DNA of 49,516 nucleotides from contig JACRDS010000169.1 of the NCBI GenBank assembly GCA_016212825.1, positions 1-49,516 on the forward strand. Reading direction: 5' to 3'. The notes under the pieces were generated by a model. The model was given only the letters and a program-made list of their open reading frames with translations. It searched no databases and had not been told where the DNA came from. A program made the position numbers and the translations under genes. Of the stretch, positions 9,301-17,210 are shown piece by piece; the stretch's first letter is position 1, and each line of letters begins with the position of its first letter. Origin of the DNA: Elusimicrobiota bacterium. Its GTDB lineage: Bacteria; Elusimicrobiota; Elusimicrobia; UBA1565; UBA9628.

Positions 9301-12300
9301 GACCAGGTCGCTCACCGCGTCGGGCTGGTACGCCGCCACGTTGGAGAGCGCCGCGGCGGCTACGTGACGGACGTTGCCGCGCTCGGCCGTGTTCTTGACC
9401 AGGGCCGAGAGGGCCTCGGCCTCGGCCACGGTGGCCTTGTCCCTGAGCTGCCCCAGCAGCCAGACCGCGGAGAAGCGGACGGCCTTGTCGGGACTGGAGA
9501 GTCCGGAGACGATGCGCCCCACGCCGGACCGGTCTCCGTGCCGGGCCAGGGCATAGGCCGCGTAGGCGGCCACGTCCCAGGGGCCCGCGTTCTGCGCGGC
9601 CTTCTGCAGGATGATGTCCGCGGCATGGCTGGTGTTCTCGGCCAGGGCCAGCAGCGCCATCTGCCGCACGCGGGGGTCGCCGTCGTCGAGGGCCGTCTCC
9701 GCCAGGGGCATGACCGACTCGGGCGCCCTGAGGTTCAGCAGGACCATGGCGGCCTGGCGCCGCACCAGCCAGACCGGGTCCTTGAGGGCCGCCAGGACCT
9801 CGGGGAGGACCTCGGCCCGGGCCGCGTTGAACTTGGCGGCCACCTCCGCCGCCACCGCCTCGGCCGTGACGGCCTGGATGTCGGCCGCGGTCTCCCCCTC
9901 GTCCTCGCCGCCCTGGGTGCCGTCCTCGAAGCGCGCCTTGGCCTCGGTCTTGGCGAGCTCCGCCGCGCTGTAGACCTTGTCTTCGAGGTCCAGAAGCCGC
10001 TTATAGCCTTCCACCCACCGCCACGGTTCGGGCGCGCTCAAGTAGACCGGCTTGCCCGTGATCCGGGCCCAGAGACCGGCGGCGCGGTTCTTGAACGCAT
10101 AGCCCACCGAATCGGCCGCCAGCTTCACCGCCGCCCAGGCGTTGACGAAGCCCGCGCCCTGGAACCAGGCCGGGACGCGCAGGTCGTCGGCGGTGCGCAT
10201 CAGCACGGCCTTGATGACCAGGGGCAGATGCTCCTTGACGAACGGGGTCTCGGCGCCGGTGATGCGCAGGGCCAGACGCACCAGCAGCGCGATGCCGGCC
10301 AGCATGGGCGAAGCCATGGAGGTCCCCGACATGGCCGTGTGCTTGCCGTCCGCGGTGTCCGAGGGGTTCTTGGGCATGTCCTTGGACTTGGCCGAATAGA
10401 CCCCCAGGCGGTAGACATTGGGCGAGCCGGGCTCGGTGGTCACGTTGCCGCCCTTGGTCGTGGCGTCGGGCTTCAATCGGAATCGCTTGACGGCGAAGCG
10501 CTTGTCCACGTCGGGCCCGACGGAACTGAAGAAGGACATCTCCAGGGCGCGGTCGTCCTCGCCCACGGAGGCGGCCGCGGTGGCGAAGACGTCCTCGCCC
10601 GCGGCGGGCTGGCTCAAAGTCTGGTCGAACGGCCCCGAGTTGCCGGCGCTGGCGGCCACGAAGGGATACTCGCCGTTGGCGTTCTTCTGGTGCGTGAGCT
10701 GGGAGAAGAAGGCGGCCAGGTTGTCGGAAGAGGAGCCCTTGCTGCCCAGGCTGAGGTTGATGACGTCCACTCCCCTCTGCATGCCGATGGCGGCCGCGCC
10801 CATGATCTCGCCGTCCGAAGCGCCCGCGCTCTCCCGCGAGAAGACCTTGGCCATGATGCCGCGCGCGGCCTTGGCCATGCCGGTGTAGGGGGCCGCCCCC
10901 GAGATGGAGATGCCGGCCACGTGCGTGCCGTGGCCGATCCAGTCCTCGGGCCCCTCGTTGACCATGTCCACGACGTCCAGGCGGCCCGCGAAGTCCGGGT
11001 GGGTCCTGTCCGCGCCCGTGTCGATCCACATGATGGAGCCGTCCGCGCCGGTGATGCCGGCCTGCCAGACCGGCTTGACCCCGTGCAGCTCGGCGGATTC
11101 GAAGAGGTGGGGCTCGAAGTTCGTCTGCGAGGTCCCCACGTCCATGGACGCGTTGGAGACGAAGCGCCGGATGGCCCCGGCGTTGCGCCGCGGCACGGTC
11201 ACGTAGATCTCCTGGCGGCCCACGTCCGCGCCGAAGACGTGCCGGATCTCCACGCCGAGTTCGTCGAACTTGGCCAACTGCTCGGAGAAGCCCGCGGCGG
11301 CCAGCGCCGTGCGCGCGGCTTCGCGCGTCTCGGGCGAGGCGTCGGCGTCCGGGATGGTCAGGGCCAGGAAACCCTTCTGGGGGCGCAGCCACAGCCCCAC
11401 CCGGGCCTCGACCTTGCGCAGGATGAGGATGTGGCCGCCGTTCTCCAGGTCCACGCGCACGAGCCGGAATTGGCCCCCGTCGGTGGCCTCCCAGAAGCGC
11501 AGAAGCTTCTCCCAGACCGGGAGCCCCTCGTCCTCCGGTCCGAAGGGGAGGAAGGCCACGCCCTTGTTGGGCATGGCGCCGTAGAGGGAGGTCATGAGGT
11601 CCGCGACCTTGAGCCCCTTGAGCCGCGTCGCCGCGATGTCCTGCCAGAACTCGCGGACGAGCTTCTCGAAGCGCTCGCGGGCCTTCTTGTCGCGGGGGTC
11701 GAGGCCGCGCGCCACGGCCGCCAGGCTCTGATAGCGCTGGGACTGCACCGCGTCCTCGCCGAAGGCTCCGGACTGGGGCAGCAGGCGCGTGGCCAGGACG
11801 AAGAGCTCGTCGAGTTGCTCCAGGGCCTGGTCCAGCCGCTGGGAATCCGCAGACGGCCTCTCCGGCAGGAGGACGGAGGCCCGGTCCAGCACCACCGCCT
11901 GGAAGCGGTGCGCGTTGCTGGCTTCGGCCAGGACCTGCTGCGGATCGGAAGCGCCCTTGACCACCGAGACACGGGCCTGACCGGCGGAAAGGGCCTGGTA
12001 GATCGCGGGGTTCTCGAGCTCCGGGGCCCCGGCATTGACCACGAGCACGTCGTAGGGGCGGGCCAGGCTGAGGGAGATCTGGGCCAGGCGCAGGGCCCGC
12101 TCCAAGACCGGGATGCGGGTGCGTGCGATGGTCTTGGCCGCCCGCAGTTCCCCGAAGCGCGCCGAGAACTCGGAGGCGATGTGCCGCCAGAGGCCCCGGA
12201 TGCGGCTGGGCGGACCGCGCTGCGGGCGCGCCCGCAGGTGGCGCAGCTCGTGCCCGAGCACCTGGCGGAAGAGCCAGGGCGTGGCGGCGAGTTCGGGGCG

Positions 12301-13329
12301 CATGTGGATGCTGCCGCCGGCGGTGAAGCCGAAGTCCATGTTCCAGGAGACCCGGCCGGGGCGGTGGATGCGCAGCATCTCGGCCACGCCCGCGTCCAGA
12401 CGCCCGGCCATCACCTCGCCGCGCACGAAGTCCCAGAAATCCGCATCCTTGACCCTGCGGCCGTTCCACATGCCGTAAACGAAGGCGCCGGCGTCGAAGA
12501 GGGCGCTGGCCGCGAAGACCGCGCCCGCCCCCAGGACGGTGAAGCCCGCGACGCTCGCGGCCGCCTGCAGGACGGTGAAGACCCCGGCCGCGCCCGCGGA
12601 CTGGACCGCGGCTCCGCCGGCCACGGCCGCGACGGCGCGCAGTCCCTCCCAGACCAAGGTCGCGGCGGCTGCGACGATGGCGGGGAAGACCGGGGACTTC
12701 GCCTGCTTTCCTCGGTAAGCCGGAGCAGGCAGGGAGACCGGTGCGGCGGCCGCGGACGTCTTCTCAGGAGCGGTCGACGCCAGGTGTCCGGCGTCGGGGG
12801 CCGGCGCCTCCAGGGCTGCGGTCTCGACCGCGGCGGAGACGGTCTTTTCTCCCAGCCTTCGCGAGAAATCGCGGGAGGCCGCGTCAGCCGAGACTTCGGA
12901 GCCGGCCTGGGCCGGGACGTCTTGGACCAAGGACGGGGCCTCGAGCCTCTGCATGGTCTGCTCGAAAGGAGTCTTGGCCTCGGCCGGAGCCGGCAGGGCC
13001 GGGGGCATGACCTGAGGCAGGACGGCGGAGACCGCGGCTGGGGCGGGAAGGATGGGAAGTGCCTGCGCGAGCGCGGCTGGGACGCCGACCTTGGGAGCGG
13101 CCGGCAGGCTGCGCAGGGACCCCTGCAGGCCGGAGACGGGGTTCGCCGCGAGGCCGGAAGGCTGCAGCTGGACTCCCACCGCGGAGAGGGGCAGCGCCGG
13201 TACGCCGGAGGCGGAGCCGGAGACGCGCACCGGGGCGACCTCCGATGCCATGGCCTCGTAGGGCGCCAGTCCCGCGGAGAGCCCCGTCAGGGCCAGGCTC
13301 AGCAGGACGGCGATGGCCTTGCGCATCAT
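6373..13329 (-). CDS. Giant exported multidomain protein: HExxH, subtilisin (S8), HEAT repeats, decayed S8 half, GH13-like barrel
   Basis: The protein has 2318 aa. In order: signal peptide (about 1-28); Ala/Pro/Val-rich leader (30-210); hydrophobic stretch (about 213-290) that may span a membrane; HELRH zinc motif (360-364) in an M48-like setting; complete subtilisin domain with D770 (WIDTG), H800 (GHGTHVAG), N897 (AGNSG) and S1004 (GTSMASP); HEAT-type repeats (about 1160-1350); a second subtilisin-like half (about 1590-1680) with 'VSLGLG', 'PAGNEGP' (N1632) and 'YSARG' but no catalytic Ser motif; and a GH13-like region (about 2000-2318) with 'GIYEVSARDYGF', 'AHSLGLKVGV', 'PVAVNGTE' and a C-domain but no catalytic Asp/Glu motifs. 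Only the first subtilisin is clearly competent. The gene starts 1 nt after the barrel gene's stop. Substrate and function are unknown. Confidence 0.85.
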   Translation of the reverse strand: MMRKAIAVLLSLALTGLSAGLAPYEAMASEVAPVRVSGSASGVPALPLSAVGVQLQPSGLAANPVSGLQGSLRSLPAAPKVGVPAALAQALPILPAPAAVSAVLPQVMPPALPAPAEAKTPFEQTMQRLEAPSLVQDVPAQAGSEVSADAASRDFSRRLGEKTVSAAVETAALEAPAPDAGHLASTAPEKTSAAAAPVSLPAPAYRGKQAKSPVFPAIVAAAATLVWEGLRAVAAVAGGAAVQSAGAAGVFTVLQAAASVAGFTVLGAGAVFAASALFDAGAFVYGMWNGRRVKDADFWDFVRGEVMAGRLDAGVAEMLRIHRPGRVSWNMDFGFTAGGSIHMRPELAATPWLFRQVLGHELRHLRARPQRGPPSRIRGLWRHIASEFSARFGELRAAKTIARTRIPVLERALRLAQISLSLARPYDVLVVNAGAPELENPAIYQALSAGQARVSVVKGASDPQQVLAEASNAHRFQAVVLDRASVLLPERPSADSQRLDQALEQLDELFVLATRLLPQSGAFGEDAVQSQRYQSLAAVARGLDPRDKKARERFEKLVREFWQDIAATRLKGLKVADLMTSLYGAMPNKGVAFLPFGPEDEGLPVWEKLLRFWEATDGGQFRLVRVDLENGGHILILRKVEARVGLWLRPQKGFLALTIPDADASPETREAARTALAAAGFSEQLAKFDELGVEIRHVFGADVGRQEIYVTVPRRNAGAIRRFVSNASMDVGTSQTNFEPHLFESAELHGVKPVWQAGITGADGSIMWIDTGADRTHPDFAGRLDVVDMVNEGPEDWIGHGTHVAGISISGAAPYTGMAKAARGIMAKVFSRESAGASDGEIMGAAAIGMQRGVDVINLSLGSKGSSSDNLAAFFSQLTHQKNANGEYPFVAASAGNSGPFDQTLSQPAAGEDVFATAAASVGEDDRALEMSFFSSVGPDVDKRFAVKRFRLKPDATTKGGNVTTEPGSPNVYRLGVYSAKSKDMPKNPSDTADGKHTAMSGTSMASPMLAGIALLVRLALRITGAETPFVKEHLPLVIKAVLMRTADDLRVPAWFQGAGFVNAWAAVKLAADSVGYAFKNRAAGLWARITGKPVYLSAPEPWRWVEGYKRLLDLEDKVYSAAELAKTEAKARFEDGTQGGEDEGETAADIQAVTAEAVAAEVAAKFNAARAEVLPEVLAALKDPVWLVRRQAAMVLLNLRAPESVMPLAETALDDGDPRVRQMALLALAENTSHAADIILQKAAQNAGPWDVAAYAAYALARHGDRSGVGRIVSGLSSPDKAVRFSAVWLLGQLRDKATVAEAEALSALVKNTAERGNVRHVAAAALSNVAAYQPDAVSDLVIKDLLEASGPQNLALTRTVTKFFPVALRHKPLVARLRAEPLKSAVTDFVLKNRAAVGRPGALGDLVSLLARAVNIPLDMPTPVPDPSGAGVPGVDPALGGLDVLIGLPEGRELSAYRGSDGAAEALAEAGLASDLLQRSGAAFKAGLPMSRTVWLSVPSHKFFSLSLELRHAGYSVSLSQPEHSLSRTSAQDGIPLVGALTLDLSDGVPALPAGADLSLVRVTARKAVSEARVMAVLEAVRARAADPLKTPVVVSLGLGAGGAAGQSALAGLIDRLVLDNIGVVLPAGNEGPAADSVSSLARNSLAVVVAAAGKTAGLERYSARGTAEVPVISWADLVDDLAAVLPTLQAAATSAARAILGEDPSLPADGLRPAAVGTGAAAENTAFKLAHLARRMAEVFSSHGATLPPGWFFYLTEIVRRTLTPLPGRETHETGGGVFDRPEKALELMETRLLDTMAVEIQALALARAVRARFHWTRPARTPSQAAQKAVFSAAHAVAGQMVAQPRLIAAAAELTRRVAGGDFRFQTVKPEDGVRYVQQLRAVLAAGTRGGQPFVFRRGGGSAKARSAGLEGFLYTKLELQRAGNLDLTQLDDYFRYLGDLLGDWPWTKSLRRDLDELRASALPALEKNDRLDARLAGAVREFQTELRAADAANWFRGAGIYEVSARDYGFSDADRRLFSLLDEDELRRIRDLSRADTILLKTSFDESGAAAFRRLVRRAHSLGLKVGVQWTGAGSLDEDRAAGLGVDVVRRDGNYFVGGRELGRDRRDLEEALESRDPDRVREALRHAAFGAWQRGGPAEVDAVSLGRQGRFARAAALLSLLLRPVAVNGTETAGPTGEPLRDFLRFAAARSAQYRDLVERGAVEVLDTHPGTPVVAYTISASSRGQRKTVLAAANLGDGRRSGLFRFQAARSGLGAFSPAADKTYILRDLADTDAAGRPKTYQRSGKELLGQGLYIELDSGGVHLFEIEEAP

Positions 13330-13330
13330 A

Positions 13331-14470
13331 TCATTGGATGAAGACCAGCTCCGGATGCTTCAGGTCCGAGGCCGCCGGCGGCAGATAGGGGCGGATCACG
13401 CGGACCTTCTTCTTGGGCGGTGCTTTCGGGACCGGCAGGCCGTAGTCCCCGTATTGCTCCGCCGCAGCCACCTGCTCCGGCTGGCGCGCGGTGCGCTTGG
13501 TCACCCTGGTGAAGCCGATCTCGAAAGGCAGGGCCGCGCCGATGTGGGCGATCCAGGACTGCCCGGCGTTGATGCCCAGAGCCTTGATCTCGCCGTTGGC
13601 GAAGAAGTGCATCCAGGGCCGGTCCATCTCCAGCCCGCCCATGATGCGCGCCTGGTTCTGCTCGGGGTGCGCGCTGGCCCCGCCCTGGATGGGGGCCACG
13701 AGCGGCGTGCTGGAGAGGGCCTCCAGATGCGCGCTCGCCGAGCCGGTGACGTAGTTGTAGCCGGCCCCGAGGAAAGGGGTCCAGCCTTTGTAGGGCTGGC
13801 TGACCACCGCGTTGAAGCCGAAGCTCGAGACGTTCCAGTCCAGCTTGCCGATCACGTCGCTGTCCGCGGAGAAGCCGGCCACGTCCTCCACCCCGAACTT
13901 GGTGCGGATGGTGAACTTCCCGTAGATATGGTTGAAGTGCCCGCCCAAGGTGAGCGTCGGACGCCGCCCCCCCCCGAGGAGATGCTTGCGCAGGCCCATG
14001 CCGATGGAGTTGCTCTGGCCTTTCCCGGTGGCGGAGCTGGAGATGCGGTAGCCGGGCGGGGTGGTCATGTTGTCGAATCGCAGGGACATGTCCATGCGGC
14101 CCGGCAGTCCCGCGCGCAGGTGCATGGACATGTTGGGGAAGAGCACGGTCGAGGGGAAGATGCTCGATGCGTTCATGTCCCGCAGCGCCGGGGTCTGGGT
14201 GGCCGGGAATATCTTCTTGTTGAGCGGCATGCTGCCCACGCCGACGCTGATGTCGGGCTGGAGCCGGCGGCTGGTGAGCTCGTGGGGCGGGTCGAAGGTG
14301 TCGCCCGCGTTGAAGGCTAGGCCCTGGGCGAGCTGGTGGCTCAGCCAGCCGGTCATGGCCGTGAAATCGTCCGACATGCTGGGGTTGGCGCCGGCAGGCC
14401 GGACCGCCATGACGAAGAAGGCCGCCAGGCAGGCGGCCTTTCTCAAGGCGGCGATCGGAGCCTGTCTCAT
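13331..14470 (-). CDS. Predicted outer-membrane beta-barrel protein
   Basis: A 379-aa protein with a cleavable signal peptide (about 1-28, ending PAGA). The mature part alternates polar and hydrophobic residues in Gly/aromatic-rich strands ('LTLGGHFNHIYGKF', 'FLGAGYNYVTG', 'IAHIGAALPFEIGF'), as in porin-like or transporter-like barrels. A basic, Pro-rich tail of about 60 residues ('APPKKKVRVIRPYLPP') follows the barrel and could reach the periplasm or cell wall. No specific family was recognised. It sits 11 nt after a 52-aa ORF and 1 nt before the giant exoprotein gene, so it is almost certainly co-transcribed with it. A role in exporting or anchoring that protein is possible but is inference only. 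Confidence 0.7.
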   Translation of the reverse strand: MRQAPIAALRKAACLAAFFVMAVRPAGANPSMSDDFTAMTGWLSHQLAQGLAFNAGDTFDPPHELTSRRLQPDISVGVGSMPLNKKIFPATQTPALRDMNASSIFPSTVLFPNMSMHLRAGLPGRMDMSLRFDNMTTPPGYRISSSATGKGQSNSIGMGLRKHLLGGGRRPTLTLGGHFNHIYGKFTIRTKFGVEDVAGFSADSDVIGKLDWNVSSFGFNAVVSQPYKGWTPFLGAGYNYVTGSASAHLEALSSTPLVAPIQGGASAHPEQNQARIMGGLEMDRPWMHFFANGEIKALGINAGQSWIAHIGAALPFEIGFTRVTKRTARQPEQVAAAEQYGDYGLPVPKAPPKKKVRVIRPYLPPAASDLKHPELVFIQ

Positions 14471-14481
14471 CCGCGGCTTCC

Positions 14482-14640
14482 CTATCTCCGCTCCAGGCGG
14501 CGGCTGTCGCGGGCGGTCACCCAGAGGTAGCTTCGGCCCTCCGAGGTGCAGGTGAGGCTCGTCTTCACCTGACGCTCGGGGAGCGTGCCCAGGGCCTTGG
14601 CCCCGTGCTTGCGCAGAGTCTCGGTCTGGCGGCGGTCCAT
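14482..14640 (-). CDS. Small conserved-looking protein, 52 aa, unknown
   Basis: The ORF begins MDRRQTETLRKHGAKALG and ends ARDSRRLERR. It is basic, without signal peptide or membrane segment, and has one Cys. It is supported by an excellent ribosome site, AGGAGG, 7 nt before the ATG, and by tight spacing (11 nt) to the following barrel gene. It is the first gene of the operon leading to the giant exoprotein. No family was recognised. It could be a small regulator or a leader peptide. Confidence 0.6.
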   Translation of the reverse strand: MDRRQTETLRKHGAKALGTLPERQVKTSLTCTSEGRSYLWVTARDSRRLERR

Positions 14641-14793
14641 GGAAAGTCCTCCTGAATCTGTCTAGAGCACATGGTAACAGAGGGACGGGGATGCATCATG
14701 GGCCGGGGGTCCCAACAGGGGGGAGGTAAATGGCCCAAAGGCACTGGGCTTTACGGCCTACTTATATCTATAGGGGAAAACCCTAGGGGCCAG

Positions 14794-15657
14794 TCAGGGC
14801 TTATAAAGCCTGAAGAACCAGGGTTTTTTAGCCAGGAGGCGCCGGCGGTGGTGCCGATACCGGGCCAGGACCCTCTGCAGCCGCCCGACCTCGCTGAAGA
14901 CCTTTCCGATCGCCTCCTGCGCGGCCTCCCGGCCCACCGGCCGGGAGTAGAACTCCGCGAGGTCCACGGGCTTGCCGTAATAGAGCAGGATGGTCCGGAA
15001 CACCCGGGGCCAGAAGTGCCCCACCGGCTGCAGGCCGTTCATCCCGTCCATGCAGACCGGGATGGCCTTGGGCCGGGTCTTGAGCATGACGTAGCCGATG
15101 CCGGAGCGCGGGGGCAGGAGTTTGCCGTCGCGGGTGCGGGTCCCTTCCGGGAAGACGATCATGGTGCCGTGGCGCAGGCAGGCCTCCATGCGCAGCATGG
15201 CGCCCACGTCCTTGCGCCCCTTGCGCACCGGGATGCAGCGCCAGTTGTCGGAGAACCAGCGCATGACCGGGTTCTCGAAGAAGTTCTCCCAGGCGGCCGG
15301 CAGCCAGGGGAAGAGGTTGGGAGTGAGCAGGGTCCTGGGGAAATACACGAAGGTCCCCACCAGGAAGCCGTCGATCATGCTCTGGTGGTTGGGCAGGAGC
15401 AGCGTGTTCTTCTCCACGCCCACGTTCTCCTTGCCGATGACGATGGTCCGATTGAGGACCTTGAAGAAGAAGACGGCGGCTATGGCCGACAGGCTGGTGA
15501 CGATGTAGCGGGTGAAAGGCCAGAAGAAATGGAAGACGGGCCCGCGGTAGGGGATGCGCTCGGGGTGGAGCGTGGACTCCCGCAGCGCCCGTTCCTCGGA
15601 GTCGGACTCCGCCGCGCTCTCCCGAGGCTCATCGGCCCGGCTTTCAGGATCCGCCAT
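14794..15657 (-). CDS. plsC: 1-acyl-sn-glycerol-3-phosphate acyltransferase family protein
   Basis: A 287-aa membrane-associated acyltransferase that transfers an acyl chain to lysophosphatidic acid in phospholipid synthesis. The NHx4D catalytic motif is 'NHQSMID' (H91, D96) and the acceptor-binding motif is FPEGTR (170-175). A hydrophobic segment at about 42-68 should anchor it. The N-terminus is acidic and Ser/Glu-rich. No ribosome site precedes the ATG; instead an extended -10 (TGATATAAT) ends 7 nt upstream, so the mRNA may be leaderless. It is divergent from the Yip1-type gene. Acyl acceptor specificity within the PlsC superfamily is not certain. Confidence 0.9.
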   Translation of the reverse strand: MADPESRADEPRESAAESDSEERALRESTLHPERIPYRGPVFHFFWPFTRYIVTSLSAIAAVFFFKVLNRTIVIGKENVGVEKNTLLLPNHQSMIDGFLVGTFVYFPRTLLTPNLFPWLPAAWENFFENPVMRWFSDNWRCIPVRKGRKDVGAMLRMEACLRHGTMIVFPEGTRTRDGKLLPPRSGIGYVMLKTRPKAIPVCMDGMNGLQPVGHFWPRVFRTILLYYGKPVDLAEFYSRPVGREAAQEAIGKVFSEVGRLQRVLARYRHHRRRLLAKKPWFFRLYKP

Positions 15658-15664
15658 GCAGCGG

Positions 15665-15673
15665 ATTATATCA
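15665..15673 (-). promoter_or_regulatory. Extended -10 promoter for plsC
   Basis: TGATATAAT on the minus strand is a TGn extended -10. It is followed by 7 nt (CCGCTGC) and then the ATG at 15657, so transcription should start at or next to the start codon. There is no good -35. Confidence 0.55.
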
Positions 15674-15700
15674 ATTGTGTAGAATGAGGCAGGAGAGCCT

Positions 15701-17206
15701 ATGGTCGACCCGCGCTGCGTGGATTACATCCGGACGAACCAGGACAAGTATCCCCTGAACGCGCTCAAGGCGGAACTCCTCAAGGCCGGGGTCACGCCCG
15801 CGGACGTCGAGGAAGCCGTCCGCCTCGCGACCGCCCCTCCGCCCCAGGACATCCCGGCCACAGCACCTCCCGTCCGACGCGCCCCGGCCAGCTTCGCGGA
15901 GATCTTCCCGACCGCGGCAGCCTCGCCCGCTCCGGCTCAAGAACCGGCCCGGCCGCGGCCCGCCCAGCAGTCTCTGCCTCAGGGGATGCTGCCGCGGATG
16001 CGCGCCATCCTGCTCTCCCCCGCCGGCTTCTTCCGCGCCATGCCCCGCGGCGGCGGCTGGCGCGAGCCGATGCTCTTCGTCCTGGCCATGTCGCTGGCCT
16101 GCGCGGTCCTGCAGATCGCCATGGTCCTGGCCTTCGGCTCGGCGGGCCTGGGCCCCTCCCGCGCCGCGCTCACGGTCTTCGCGGCCGTCTTCTCGGTGGC
16201 CGGCGCCCTCGTCGCCGCCCTCGTCGGGACCTTCATCGCAGCCGGCCTAGCCCATCTGATCTGGCTGGTCCTGGGCTCCCAGCAGCCGTTCGAGGCATCC
16301 CTGCGCTGCGTCGCCTTCATGAGCGCCCTCCTGCCGGTGCTGGGCGTGGCGCCGGGCATCCCCATAGCCGGCCCCTGGCTGGCCATCCCCCTCTCCCTCT
16401 ACGGGGCCTACCTCTTCTTCCCCGCTTCCATCGAAGTCCATGAAGTGGACCGGAAGAAGGCCTCGGCCGCCGCCTTCGCTCTAGGATTCTTGGCCCTCCT
16501 GGTGACGCTGGTCTCCGCCTTCGGCTCGGCCCGGCTGCGCTCGGCCGCCAGGGGCAGGCCGCCGTCGCTCATGGAAGCCAGCTCCGCCGCGGCCAAGACG
16601 CTCCCGCCTCTGCCCAATGCGCCCACTGCGGAGGACCTGCAGAGGCAGATGCTGAGCCAGATCGCCCAGTTCCAGGCCCAAACCGCCGCCGGAGCCGCGG
16701 CCCGCCCCGGCTCCGGCCCGCCCCCCTCTCCCGAGCAGGCTCTGCAGGCCGTCAACGCCGCCCTGGGCGCTCTGGGCGGGGCGAGCGGAGTCAAAGCCGC
16801 AGCCCCGCAGAGCCTCGAAGCCCTCCTGCCCGCCCAGATCCCGGGACTGACGCGCGCGGGCGCCCGCAACGGCACGCAGAAGCTCGGAGCCGTGGAGATG
16901 GCCATGGCCGAAGCCTCCTATCGCGCCGAGAGCGGGGGGGCGGTCACGGTCCAGCTCATCGACGCGGCCGGCTACAGCAGCCTGATCTCCATGGCCATGG
17001 GCGCGGGCGGCGGGCGGGGCGCCCTCAGCTACAAGTCCTGCCCGGGCCTGGAGCAGTACGACCCCGGCTCGCGCAGCGGCTCCTTCCAGGTCATCGCCGC
17101 CGGGCGCTTCGCGGTCAAGGTCTCTGGGCAGAACGTGGAGCAGAAGGCCCTGCGCTCCGCCATGGACGCGGTGGACCTCGACGCCCTGGGACGGCTGGCG
17201 CGCTGA
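15701..17206 (+). CDS. Yip1-domain membrane protein with C-terminal soluble domain, function unknown
   Basis: A 501-aa protein. Residues 1-45 form a small helical N-domain ('VDYIRTNQDKYPLNALKAEL') resembling those that sense or bind partners in front of Yip1 proteins. After a Pro-rich linker, 'LSPAGFFRAM' opens a Yip1-like domain (about 100-270) with about five membrane helices. From about residue 275 a linker leads to a soluble C-domain of about 130 residues (from about 370) with 'LGAVEMAMAEASYRAESGGAVTVQLID', which may be a lipid- or ligand-binding fold. A ribosome site (AGGAG) lies 5 nt before the ATG. The MFS gene follows after 4 nt, suggesting a joint operon. The biochemical role is unknown. 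Confidence 0.7.
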   Translation: MVDPRCVDYIRTNQDKYPLNALKAELLKAGVTPADVEEAVRLATAPPPQDIPATAPPVRRAPASFAEIFPTAAASPAPAQEPARPRPAQQSLPQGMLPRMRAILLSPAGFFRAMPRGGGWREPMLFVLAMSLACAVLQIAMVLAFGSAGLGPSRAALTVFAAVFSVAGALVAALVGTFIAAGLAHLIWLVLGSQQPFEASLRCVAFMSALLPVLGVAPGIPIAGPWLAIPLSLYGAYLFFPASIEVHEVDRKKASAAAFALGFLALLVTLVSAFGSARLRSAARGRPPSLMEASSAAAKTLPPLPNAPTAEDLQRQMLSQIAQFQAQTAAGAAARPGSGPPPSPEQALQAVNAALGALGGASGVKAAAPQSLEALLPAQIPGLTRAGARNGTQKLGAVEMAMAEASYRAESGGAVTVQLIDAAGYSSLISMAMGAGGGRGALSYKSCPGLEQYDPGSRSGSFQVIAAGRFAVKVSGQNVEQKALRSAMDAVDLDALGRLAR

Positions 17207-17210
17207 TCCC

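Noticed and set aside
6178-13341. Open frame of 2387 codons on the plus strand, fully antisense to the giant exoprotein gene
   Set aside because: It is a mirror effect of high GC at third positions on the minus strand. The translation is Arg/Gly/His/Pro-rich without domain, start signal or signal peptide, whereas the minus strand shows intact S8 motifs.
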